Shown: positions 53,726-61,867 of the stretch, piece after piece | How positions within the stretch are numbered: position 1 is the first letter of the stretch | Layout of the letters: each line of letters begins with the position of its first letter | From: Aminipila sp963524205 | Lineage (GTDB): Bacteria; Bacillota; Clostridia; Peptostreptococcales; Anaerovoracaceae | Assembly: GCA_963524205.1 (NCBI GenBank) | Contig: CAURED010000001.1 | Coordinates: 186,001 to 250,000 of the forward strand | DNA length: 64,000 bases | Direction of reading: 5' to 3' | The notes under the pieces: generated by a model | The model's input: only the letters and a program-made list of their open reading frames with translations | Told to the model about the DNA's origin: nothing | Database searches by the model: none | Made by a program: the position numbers and the translations under genes

Positions 53726-55449
53726 TCTAGTTCCTCCTTACTTAATTGTGACTCAACTATCTGTTGATAAACCGAACAATTTTTTAGAAGCTCCTTATGA
53801 TTTCCAACCCCTGCTATTTTTCCTTCTTCTAAAACTACAATCTGGTCTGCGTCTAAAATACTACTTATTCTTTGAGCGATTGTTATCACAATTGCATTTT
53901 TTACTTCTATCTTTATGGCTTTTCTTAACAAGACATCTGTTTTGTAGTCTAAAGCAGAAAAGCTATCATCAAATATATAGATATCACTTTTTTTCACTAA
54001 TGCTCTGGCAATACACAATCTTTGCTTCTGCCCTCCAGAAAAATTACTGCCTCCCTGTGACACTTGAGCGTCATAATGCGCACTTAACCCCATGATAAAA
54101 GCATCTGCCTGTGCTGCAATAGCAGCATTTTTTATTTCCTCTATCGTTGCATTTCTTTTGCCGTGTCTTATATTTTCCGCTATGGTTCCGCTAAAGAGAA
54201 AAGCTTTCTGGGGGCAATAGCTTATCTTATCTCTTAAATCAGTTTGAGTAAAATCCTTTATATTTACGCCATTCAATATAATTTCTCCACCCTGTATTTG
54301 ATGTAATCGAGGTATTAATTTGCTGATTGTACTTTTTCCGGAACCAGTTGCCCCTATAATTGCAGTTGTTTTGCCTCTTTCACACGCGAAATTAAGGCTT
54401 TTCAAAATAGGTTCTTTGGCATCTTGATAAGAAAAGGTTACATTCCTAAACTCCAGGTCATTTTTCATATTAGGTATTACCTTCGTATTTTCTTTATCTA
54501 TTATCTCAGGTTGATATTCTAATACTTCCAGAATACGCTTAGAGCAGGCAATTGCACGAGGCAGATCAATCAATACCATTATGGCCATCACAAAATAAAC
54601 CAATATTAATATGGCATATTCAACAACTGCCATGATATCTCCTATAAGCAGGTACCCATTATTTATTCTAATTGCTCCAAACCATAAAACCGCAACGGTA
54701 CAACCATCTAATACAATCATTACAAATGGCATTGCCAATGCGTATATTTTATTTATCTTGATATTGATATCGGAGTAGCTTGTAAACGTATCATCCATCT
54801 TTTCTTTTTCATGATTTTCACGGTTAAAAGCACGTATTACTCTTATTCCTGAAATAAATTGTCTAACTTTGGAGTTTATTCTGTCTAACTCGGTTTGCAT
54901 TCTGATCGACAGAATTATGATTTTTTTACTGATGAGCATTGTAAATACTAAAAAAATTAACGCTGTAACCAGAATGAGTAGCGCCATATAAGGATCTTTC
55001 GAAAAAGCCAAAAACATTCCAATAACCGTTATAAACGGAACCGGAATTATCATTTTAAAAAACAAGGCAATTGCATTTTCAATATGATTCACATCACTGG
55101 TACATCTGGTAATTAAAGATGCTGTTGAAAAATGTTTAAAATCCTGTACGGATAGCCTTTGTGCTTGCGAAAAGATTTTTCTTCTAATATTCCTTGAAAA
55201 TATTGATGAAAAATTTGCTGTTAAATATACGGAAATGATGGCTAATATGCCTGTTAATGCGGCGATAAACAGCATCATTCCTCCGGTTTTTATTACATAA
55301 GATACATCTCCTTTTATTACTCCATTATTTATGATGTCTGCAGTTAGTGTGGGCAAATACAAGGTACCTACCGTTCTGAGCGCTATTATCAAAAATAATG
55401 ACGTTAAAAGTATATAATTTATTTTAAAATATCTTAATAGTTTTAACAT
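53719..55449 (-). CDS. ABC exporter half, degenerate ATPase (second heterodimer)
   Basis: A 576-residue half-transporter. The start MLKLLRYFKINY has AAGGAG seven bases upstream; the longer frame would begin inside the promoter -10. Six membrane helices are followed by Walker A GATGSGKST, signature FSGGQKQRL, Walker B IYIFDDSFSALD (Asp for the catalytic Glu) and Gln for the switch His (TIAQRISSI). It is the non-hydrolysing partner of the gene that follows. First gene of a MerR-controlled operon. Confidence 0.94.
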   Translation of the reverse strand: MLKLLRYFKINYILLTSLFLIIALRTVGTLYLPTLTADIINNGVIKGDVSYVIKTGGMMLFIAALTGILAIISVYLTANFSSIFSRNIRRKIFSQAQRLSVQDFKHFSTASLITRCTSDVNHIENAIALFFKMIIPVPFITVIGMFLAFSKDPYMALLILVTALIFLVFTMLISKKIIILSIRMQTELDRINSKVRQFISGIRVIRAFNRENHEKEKMDDTFTSYSDINIKINKIYALAMPFVMIVLDGCTVAVLWFGAIRINNGYLLIGDIMAVVEYAILILVYFVMAIMVLIDLPRAIACSKRILEVLEYQPEIIDKENTKVIPNMKNDLEFRNVTFSYQDAKEPILKSLNFACERGKTTAIIGATGSGKSTISKLIPRLHQIQGGEIILNGVNIKDFTQTDLRDKISYCPQKAFLFSGTIAENIRHGKRNATIEEIKNAAIAAQADAFIMGLSAHYDAQVSQGGSNFSGGQKQRLCIARALVKKSDIYIFDDSFSALDYKTDVLLRKAIKIEVKNAIVITIAQRISSILDADQIVVLEEGKIAGVGNHKELLKNCSVYQQIVESQLSKEELEC

Positions 55450-55486
55450 AATATGCTCCTTCTTTGTCCTGTTAGCTTCGATGTTC

Positions 55487-55517
55487 ATCATAAACTGTAT
55501 AGTTACTTGACAGTCAA
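55487..55517 (-). promoter_or_regulatory. MerR-type promoter with 19-bp spacer
   Basis: On the minus strand TTGACT, 19 bases, TATGAT. The spacer holds the dyad ACTGT-N11-ACAGT. Overlong spacers with a central dyad are the hallmark of promoters that MerR proteins untwist and activate. A direct repeat, CAGTTTTGTTATT and CTGTTTTGTTATT, lies further upstream towards merR. Confidence 0.75.
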
Positions 55518-55586
55518 CAGTTTTGTTATTAAAGTAGGACTAAGAAAGATTACTGTTTTGTTATTGAACAACCTTGGGGGTGAAGT

Positions 55587-56408
55587 ATGACCGACTTAAT
55601 AAATACAATAAAATATTTATCTATAGGTGCTTTTTCGGAGTTATCCGGTATAAGCAGAAAAAATCTAATCTATTATGATACGGTAGGAATACTAAAACCT
55701 TTATTGGTGAAAGAAAATGGATATCGCTATTATTCTTATAGCCAACTTGATGAAGTGAGTGTCATTCTTGCATTAAAGGATTTGGACATCCCACTAAAAA
55801 AAATAAAGAAATATCTAGAAAACATATCTCCAGATAATTTGATAGATTTAATTAGCAAACAGAAACAGAAAATATTAGAAGAACTTAACCGATTAAATCA
55901 AATGAATTATATTATAGAACAGCGATCTCAGAACATACCTGTATTAGAGAGCTTGAATTGCAGTGACATATTACTTCAAAACTGTGAAGAAGAACTTCTA
56001 TTTTTAGGACCTAAACAACCATTTTGCATAAACAATATTGAACAGGATTTTGATAATTTTCTTACCTATTCCAAAAGCAAGAAATTGGTATATGGCTATC
56101 CATTAGGTATTTGCTCGGATTATAATGAAATAGTTTCTGACTGCATTGATACCTATCATTATTTCTACAGAGTTCATCCGAATATAGAAATTGACAAAAC
56201 TTCAAAGCCTGCCGGTCTATATGTAATAGCATACGATAATAGTTATTTAGCTGGAGATATGAAGATTTTTGAGAGATTGGAAAAATTCATTAGAAAAAAT
56301 AAAATTAGTGCTTGCGGAAATGTTTATATAGAAAATATATCCGACGAAATCATTACAAATAATCCGGATAAATATTATTCAAAGATTTCTGTACATGTAA
56401 TAAAATGA
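55587..56408 (+). CDS. MerR-family regulator of the second ABC exporter
   Basis: A 273-residue regulator: an N-terminal winged helix (GAFSELSGISRKNLIYYDTV, GYRYYSYSQLDEV), a coiled-coil dimerisation helix (about 85-125), and a C-terminal effector domain of about 145 residues resembling GyrI/BmrR-type drug-binding domains (YVIAYDNSYL). GGGGGTGA lies before the ATG. It is transcribed away from the exporter genes, and the shared promoter region has a classical MerR operator, so it probably activates them on binding a toxic ligand. Confidence 0.92.
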   Translation: MTDLINTIKYLSIGAFSELSGISRKNLIYYDTVGILKPLLVKENGYRYYSYSQLDEVSVILALKDLDIPLKKIKKYLENISPDNLIDLISKQKQKILEELNRLNQMNYIIEQRSQNIPVLESLNCSDILLQNCEEELLFLGPKQPFCINNIEQDFDNFLTYSKSKKLVYGYPLGICSDYNEIVSDCIDTYHYFYRVHPNIEIDKTSKPAGLYVIAYDNSYLAGDMKIFERLEKFIRKNKISACGNVYIENISDEIITNNPDKYYSKISVHVIK

Positions 56409-56449
56409 TTTCATAACAGAAGAATTGTAAACGCTGAGTAATACTGGGT

Positions 56450-56525
56450 CTAATCCAAATTAAGGCCGTCAGTGATGGATGCATAAGTGCCCATTTGCAA
56501 ACATAGTATTCTCAGCTTTCCAATT
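56450..56525 (-). pseudogene. 3'-end fragment of a disulfide oxidoreductase gene
   Basis: The minus strand reads LRILCLQMGTYASITD and then stops after GLNLD. The intact gene at 60198-61679 has LRMLCPQMGTYAPISD at the same place. By eye about 47 of 57 bases match (56469-56525 against 60262-60318). Nothing of the rest of such a gene remains; the P-type ATPase gene lies directly upstream. The rest of the gap to the merR stop holds only an imperfect GCTGAG-type inverted repeat. Confidence 0.75.
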
Positions 56526-56536
56526 AACAATTATTC

Positions 56537-59143
56537 TTATTCAGCTCTATCTTTAACAATTCTTTTTGAAACCTGTACTACTACCAGAGGAACAAGTGCA
56601 AGTATTCCAATAATTCCCATCTGGTTTCCTGTCAGATCTGCCACTTCGAATAATTTATGCAACGGCTCTAGTACCAGTACGGCTGATAACAGGAGCATGC
56701 CGGCAAAAAAAGCCATAAAACTAAACTTATTCATGAAGAATGTTTTAAGACTCAACGGTGCATCTGTACGACAGTTGAAACCATGTACTAGACGTGCTAA
56801 GCTTAAGGTTGCAAAAGCCATGGTCATCCCAGTCCCGTGTCCTGCTGCTTCGGTGCCAATATGATAGGCTGTCATGGTCACTATGGCAATCACAATACCT
56901 TGTAGTAAAACTTCAATTGCAAATCTTCGGTCCATTATAGGTTTTGATACATCACGGGGCTTGTCTTTCATCAATTCACCGTGTGCAGGTTCAACACCAA
57001 TTGCTATAGCCGGAAGACTATCCGTTAATAAATTTATGAATAATAGATGTACTGGTGCGAATGGTGCCGGTAAACCCGATAAAGAGGCATAAAGAACAGC
57101 AATAATCCCCGCCGTATTACCGGATAAAAGAAATTTCACAGCATTTTTTATGTTACCGTAAATACTTCTTCCATTGTTGATTGCCTTTACAATCGTTGCA
57201 AACCGGTCATCAGTTAATACCATACTTGCAGCATCCTTAGACACTTCCGTTCCTGTTATTCCCATTGCCACACCTACATCAGCTTTTTTTAAAGCTGGCG
57301 CATCATTTACCCCATCCCCGGTCATGGCAACAACATTACCCAATGCCTGCCATGCAGAAACAATTCTTATTTTATGTTCTGGCGAAACACGGGCATATAC
57401 TGCTACATGAGGTACCAGTGCTTTTAGCTCTTCTTCACTTAAATGCTCTATATCCGCCCCTTCAATGACCTGATCATCTTTTGAAAGAATACCAATTTGA
57501 CGAGCAATTGCCGCTGCTGTAATTTTATGGTCACCTGTAATCATGACCGGTTTGATACCCGCCTGAATACAATCTGCAACAGCCTGTGCCGAGTCTTCAC
57601 GGGGTGGATCCATCATTGAGATAATGCCAAGCAAAATTAAGTTATACTCGTCTTTCATTTCCAGATTTTCACCATTCATTTCTTTCCAAGCAAATGCAAG
57701 AACTCTTAACCCTGAATTGGATAATTCAAAATTAACTTTTTCATACGCTTGAATATCTTCCTCCTGAATAGGACGGACTCCTCCCGCCGTTTCAATATGT
57801 GTTGCTCTTCGTAAAATAACATCCAAAGCTCCTTTAGTAAATGCTACTGGTATGTCATCCAATTCGTGATGTGTGGTCATTAACTTGCGTTCACTGTCAA
57901 AAGGCAGCTCAGAAATCCTTGGGAATCGACTTCTTGCAACCAATTCATCCCTGTCATATCTTTCTGCAAAATCTAGAAGTGCAATCTCTGTGGGATCCCC
58001 AATACTTTTTTCTTCCGATGTAACTGCATCACTACACAGTAACCCAGCTAAAATCAGTTTATCTGTCAGCGGATCCTCAATATTTGCCTCACCTGCATTC
58101 ACCAGTCTGTGATCCAAATAAATTTGCTGTACTGTCATCTTATTTTGAGTCAATGTTCCTGTTTTATCTGAACAAATAACAGAAATACTACCCAAACTCT
58201 CAACAGAATGCAATTTACGTATAATCGCATTTTCCGAAGCAAGCTTTCTGGTTCCTAACGCAAGAACAATTGTCACGATAGAACTCAGTGCTTCAGGTAT
58301 AGCTGCAACAGCTAGGGAAATCGCAAACATCAACGCATCCATCACCGGACTGTGTCTATATAGGCTTAGTGCGAAAACGAGTGCTGTGATGGCCAATATC
58401 AAAATAGCCAGTTTTTTACCAAAGGCATCTAAACTCTGTTGCAATGGGGTAGCTTTTTCCTTTGCTGAAGCAATAAGTCCCGCGATTTTACCAATTTCAG
58501 TATCTGTTCCTACAGCAGTAACGACCGCCAGACCGCGACCATAAGTGACGTAACTACTTGAAAATACCCGGTTAACCTGATCTCCCAGTGCTGTCCTCTC
58601 ACTGTCTAAAGCCTGAGTATATTTTTCTACACTCAGTGATTCACCTGTTAAGGCACTTTCATTAGTCTGCAGGCTGAAACTTTCAATGACTCTGCTGTCC
58701 GCAGATACATAATCCCCTGCATCCAGAACCAGTAAATCCCCAACTACAACTTCTGCGGATGGAATTTCAATTTTTTCACCCTTACGTATTACTTTAGCCT
58801 TTGGTGATGAAAGTGCTTTTAAACTTTTTAATGACTGTTCAGCTTTAATGTGTTGAACGGTCCCCAAAACTGCATTAAGAATTAATACGGCTATGATAAC
58901 CATAGTACTCTCAAATTTTCCCATGGCAGCTGATATAAGTGCTGCAACTATAAGAATAATTACAAGAAAATCTTTAAATTGGCTAAAAAACACAATGATT
59001 GGAGAAACAGGCTTTCCCTCCTCCAGCTTATTTTCCCCATACTGTTCCTTATTATGGGCTATTTGCTCCTGACTCAATCCGTCTTTTCCGGTTTTAAGAT
59101 CATTTAGGACTTCTTCAACTGACATCAACTCGTATTTCTTCAT
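56537..59143 (-). CDS. P-type cation-transporting ATPase (Ca2+/Mn2+ type)
   Basis: An 868-residue P2-type ATPase. N-terminal cation ATPase domain; actuator TGES; TM4 motif AAIPEALSSIVTIVLALG; phosphorylation site CSDKTGTLTQNKM; hinge GDGVNDAPALKKADVG; ten membrane helices in all. The start MKKYELMSVEE follows GGAGAGATAAC; the longer frame runs back through the riboswitch. It resembles SERCA-like bacterial pumps annotated as calcium transporters. The yybP-ykoY-type riboswitch upstream argues that the real cargo is Mn2+, as for the Lactococcus YoaB/MgaP exporters (inference from that precedent). Confidence 0.92.
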   Translation of the reverse strand: MKKYELMSVEEVLNDLKTGKDGLSQEQIAHNKEQYGENKLEEGKPVSPIIVFFSQFKDFLVIILIVAALISAAMGKFESTMVIIAVLILNAVLGTVQHIKAEQSLKSLKALSSPKAKVIRKGEKIEIPSAEVVVGDLLVLDAGDYVSADSRVIESFSLQTNESALTGESLSVEKYTQALDSERTALGDQVNRVFSSSYVTYGRGLAVVTAVGTDTEIGKIAGLIASAKEKATPLQQSLDAFGKKLAILILAITALVFALSLYRHSPVMDALMFAISLAVAAIPEALSSIVTIVLALGTRKLASENAIIRKLHSVESLGSISVICSDKTGTLTQNKMTVQQIYLDHRLVNAGEANIEDPLTDKLILAGLLCSDAVTSEEKSIGDPTEIALLDFAERYDRDELVARSRFPRISELPFDSERKLMTTHHELDDIPVAFTKGALDVILRRATHIETAGGVRPIQEEDIQAYEKVNFELSNSGLRVLAFAWKEMNGENLEMKDEYNLILLGIISMMDPPREDSAQAVADCIQAGIKPVMITGDHKITAAAIARQIGILSKDDQVIEGADIEHLSEEELKALVPHVAVYARVSPEHKIRIVSAWQALGNVVAMTGDGVNDAPALKKADVGVAMGITGTEVSKDAASMVLTDDRFATIVKAINNGRSIYGNIKNAVKFLLSGNTAGIIAVLYASLSGLPAPFAPVHLLFINLLTDSLPAIAIGVEPAHGELMKDKPRDVSKPIMDRRFAIEVLLQGIVIAIVTMTAYHIGTEAAGHGTGMTMAFATLSLARLVHGFNCRTDAPLSLKTFFMNKFSFMAFFAGMLLLSAVLVLEPLHKLFEVADLTGNQMGIIGILALVPLVVVQVSKRIVKDRAE

Positions 59144-59194
59144 GTTATCTCTCCTTATACTTTTTTCGATATACTTTTTTCGATTTATAGGCAT

Positions 59195-59225
59195 AAAAAA
59201 ATCGACTGAACTGACGTTCAATCGA
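59195..59225 (-). terminator. Terminator of the yybP-ykoY-like riboswitch
   Basis: On the minus strand TCGATTGAAC, loop GTCA, GTTCAGTCGA (one G-U pair) then seven T. Its 5' arm overlaps the 3' side of the aptamer's closing helix, so aptamer and terminator are mutually exclusive. Confidence 0.88.
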
Positions 59226-59315
59226 GTCTCACTAAATACGCATGTATCTCGGTCACCGGGTATTATCCGTAATGACGACGACCGAACCATAGTGGCAAGT
59301 TACTCCCTCGCGATT
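59221..59315 (-). promoter_or_regulatory. Probable yybP-ykoY (Mn2+) riboswitch
   Basis: On the minus strand the leader has GCGAGGGAGTAACTTGCC at the 5' end, CCCGGTGACCGAGAT in the middle and GTGAGACTCGAT at the 3' end. The GGGAGTA start and closing GAGAC-type segment fit the yybP-ykoY class. CGAG/CTCG can close the aptamer. It starts almost at the transcription start and is followed by a terminator; Mn2+ binding would free expression of the P-type ATPase. I recognise it by pattern only. Confidence 0.7.
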
Positions 59316-59322
59316 TTTGTAA

Positions 59323-59351
59323 ATTATAACATTTATTAACCACTTCGTCAA
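59323..59351 (-). promoter_or_regulatory. Strong sigma-A promoter of the P-type ATPase leader
   Basis: On the minus strand TTGACG, 17 bases, TATAAT. The predicted start is about 7 bases downstream, at the aptamer edge. Confidence 0.8.
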
Positions 59352-59437
59352 CTTTAAATTATAAATTAAACCTGCCTATGTCATGTATTTTTTTACCAAT
59401 TTTAAAAGGTTAAAAACCGCCAACTATCTATAAAGCT

Positions 59438-59779
59438 TTATTTCCACTCTTTCCATACTTCTGGCTTATATCCAACCGTGACTTGTTTTCCATTTCTTAT
59501 AATCGGTGTCAACATTACATGCTGATTCTCTAACACTTTTTCTTCTTTATATTCATCAGCTATATACTTTATTAGTGCTAATGCATCTTTATCTTTGCAG
59601 TTTTCATTTAACATCTGTTCAAGTCCACCGACTGCCTGTTTAACACTATTAAATTCGCCTTTACTCATTCCCTTATCTTTCATATCTATAAACTGGCACT
59701 TTACACCACGCTCTTTAAAATATCTTTGTGCCTTCTTTGTTTCAAAACACTTTGTAGTACCAAAAATTTGTATATTCAT
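59438..59779 (-). CDS. ArsC/Spx-family thioredoxin-fold protein
   Basis: A 113-residue protein: IQIFGTTKCFETKKAQRYFKER (a single Cys in the place of the CxxC/Cx-active site), GMSKGEFNSVKQAVGG and MLTPIIRNGKQVTVGYKPE, all characteristic of the ArsC-like/Spx family. It could be an arsenate-reductase-like or regulatory thiol protein. It overlaps the DUF4491 gene by 4 bases, indicating translational coupling, and may share an operon with the disulfide oxidoreductase, 400 bases upstream. Confidence 0.88.
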   Translation of the reverse strand: MNIQIFGTTKCFETKKAQRYFKERGVKCQFIDMKDKGMSKGEFNSVKQAVGGLEQMLNENCKDKDALALIKYIADEYKEEKVLENQHVMLTPIIRNGKQVTVGYKPEVWKEWK

Positions 59780-60114
59780 TTTCCTTCTCCACTGAATTTA
59801 TTTGAAAAAGCTATCTCTTTCTGCGATTCATCTGCCTTGTTTGGATTTTGAGGAAACCATCCCTTTTTTACTCGTTCCTTCTGCTCAAAAAGTTCACGTA
59901 TACTCCACAGTAATGAAAAACCAAATGTTCCCAACATAGCTGAGATCATAATGGATTCTATAAACAGAGAGGCGGCAATGCAGATCAAGCCTGCCATCAT
60001 AAACAACGGCCATACTTTTGTTCCCCAATAATATTCCGCCTTAATAACCACTGGATGAAGAATACCTATCATAATGAATGCCACCGCGCCTATTAATATA
60101 CCTTCAAATTGCAT
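59776..60114 (-). CDS. DUF4491 small membrane protein
   Basis: A 112-residue protein with three membrane helices. The pattern GILHPVVIKAEYYWGTKVWP, ASLFIESIMISAMLG and SIRELFEQKERVKKGWFP matches DUF4491 as I remember it. The ATG was chosen over an upstream TTG (AGGAG nine bases before). It lies between the ArsC/Spx-like gene (4-base overlap) and the oxidoreductase gene. Function unknown. Confidence 0.85.
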   Translation of the reverse strand: MQFEGILIGAVAFIMIGILHPVVIKAEYYWGTKVWPLFMMAGLICIAASLFIESIMISAMLGTFGFSLLWSIRELFEQKERVKKGWFPQNPNKADESQKEIAFSNKFSGEGK

Positions 60115-60197
60115 AACCAATTTCTCCTGTCTGTTTAATGAAATAAAATATCTGGAAGATTGATATCACTGCTCTTGCCGCCAATGATTGATATTTG

Positions 60198-61679
60198 TCA
60201 GTCAAATTTTTCAAACACCCAAGCGGTCAGCTCATTCAGTGAAGGATGAATCACCATAGAATCACTGATGGGTGCATAAGTGCCCATTTGTGGGCATAGC
60301 ATTCTCAGCCCTTCAATTCCTTTCTTTTCTGCACAGTCTTCTGCTTTCTTCCTGCACTGGTAGCCTTCATTCATCAGATATACAAAAGGCTGCAATAAAA
60401 TAGCTGCCTGAGGGCCGACGATATGAACGCCCAGGATTTTCTTATCCTGACCTACAATCATTTTGATGAATCCGTTATCTTCATCTCTTTTTCTGTATCC
60501 CATTGCAATTCCGCCCACAACTTCGGAATAATAGTTTTTGGCAGTTTTATATGGGATTCCTCTGTCTTTCGCCTGTTTTTCCGTCATCCCCACATGAGCT
60601 ACCTGAGGATGGGTAAAGATTGTCCATGGAACAACGTCATAACTGGCTTCTTTTTTCTCGCTACCAAATAAATTTCGACTCAAAATTAGTGCTTCATAAT
60701 TTGCTTTATGCCGAAATTGATATTTTCCATTGATATCTCCCAGTGCCCAGATGTTTTTCTGCGAGGTCTCCAAATAGGAATTGGTACGGATCCAACCTCT
60801 CTCATCAACTTCCACATTAGCATTTTCCAAAGATAAGGTATCTGCATTAGACTGAACACCAGAAGCAACAAAGATTTCTTCGCACTCCACAGTTATTCTC
60901 TCTTTTGTCAATCGGTTTTCCACTGTTACATACTTCAAATTCTGATCCTTAGAAACTGACAGAACAGAACTATCGGTCAGTACATCTACGCCATTGCTTA
61001 TAAATTGCCTTTTAACAAATTCAGATATTTCTTCTTCCTCTTTGTTTAAGATAAGAGGGGATCTTGCAATAATCGTTACCCTCGTTCCAAAAGCGGAAAA
61101 AATATGTGCAAATTCCATACTAATAGCGCCGCCTCCGATAATAGTTAGGCTTTTCCACGGTTTTTGGGGAAAATTTTCCCCAAAAAAGGTTTCTGAAGTC
61201 ACATATCCAGTCTTCTCTAAGCCTTCAAATGGCGGTATAAAACTTCTTGCTCCTACAGCAATAATAAATTTGTCTCCGCAAATCATATCGTCAGGTCTGT
61301 TGTCTTCGTATTGAATGACCATACTGTCAGGTTCAGCGAAGGTTCCTGTTCCTTTATATAATTTAAGATTGGGCATATTTAATAAATTGCTTTCAATCTT
61401 TTTATGAAAATCAATTTGTTCCCACATTTTTTGGGAGATAGTATTCCAGTTAATTTCTGGACGGCATGTGTCAATACCAATTCGGTTGGATCTTTCCATT
61501 TCTCGGATGAAATCTGCAGGATATACAAGCATTTTAGATGGAATACATCCCTTCGTCAGACAAGTACCACCAAATTTTGCTTTTTCAATGATTGCACATT
61601 TCAGTCCCTGATTCAATGCCTCTTCCAGAACCATTAAACCTGCTCCACTTCCTATAACAACAATATCGTACCGTGTCAA
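60198..61679 (-). CDS. Pyridine nucleotide-disulfide oxidoreductase (mercuric/dihydrolipoamide reductase-like)
   Basis: A 493-residue flavoprotein: FAD motif VVIGSGAGLMVLEEA, redox disulfide GGTCLTKGCIPSK, NAD(P) motif LTIIGGGAISMEFAHIF, second FAD motif IWALGDING, and the C-terminal interface His-Glu in HPSLNE. Between them the C-terminal domain carries an extra cysteine-containing segment (QCRKKAEDCAEKKG, LCPQMGTY). It is close to the mycothione reductase/mercuric reductase group; substrate unknown. The start codon is TTG, supported by GGAGGTG five bases upstream and no usable ATG. A fragment of a paralogue lies 3.7 kb away. Confidence 0.93.
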   Translation of the reverse strand: MTRYDIVVIGSGAGLMVLEEALNQGLKCAIIEKAKFGGTCLTKGCIPSKMLVYPADFIREMERSNRIGIDTCRPEINWNTISQKMWEQIDFHKKIESNLLNMPNLKLYKGTGTFAEPDSMVIQYEDNRPDDMICGDKFIIAVGARSFIPPFEGLEKTGYVTSETFFGENFPQKPWKSLTIIGGGAISMEFAHIFSAFGTRVTIIARSPLILNKEEEEISEFVKRQFISNGVDVLTDSSVLSVSKDQNLKYVTVENRLTKERITVECEEIFVASGVQSNADTLSLENANVEVDERGWIRTNSYLETSQKNIWALGDINGKYQFRHKANYEALILSRNLFGSEKKEASYDVVPWTIFTHPQVAHVGMTEKQAKDRGIPYKTAKNYYSEVVGGIAMGYRKRDEDNGFIKMIVGQDKKILGVHIVGPQAAILLQPFVYLMNEGYQCRKKAEDCAEKKGIEGLRMLCPQMGTYAPISDSMVIHPSLNELTAWVFEKFD

Positions 61680-61801
61680 ATTAACACCTCCTATTCTTCT
61701 TTAAAGCAATATTAAAAATTAGAGCACTTTTTTAATTTATCATATCATAAATTTCTCTGTAAAAAAACTGCTGCTTAGTGTTTGCTTAGTAATAATTTGT
61801 T

Positions 61802-61851
61802 AAAAGGCTAAATCTATAGTTCATTAAAATCAACCTAAAATTTAGCCTTTT
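61802..61851 (-). terminator. Intrinsic terminator after the flavin oxidase gene
   Basis: A 12-bp perfect stem AAAAGGCTAAAT/ATTTAGCCTTTT with a long loop and T-runs on both sides. Confidence 0.75.
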
Positions 61852-61867
61852 AATCTCTTATTAAATT

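Noticed and set aside
59144..59290. 49-residue N-terminal extension of the P-type ATPase
   Set aside because: It would be translated from the riboswitch and terminator; the internal ATG has a good ribosome-binding site.
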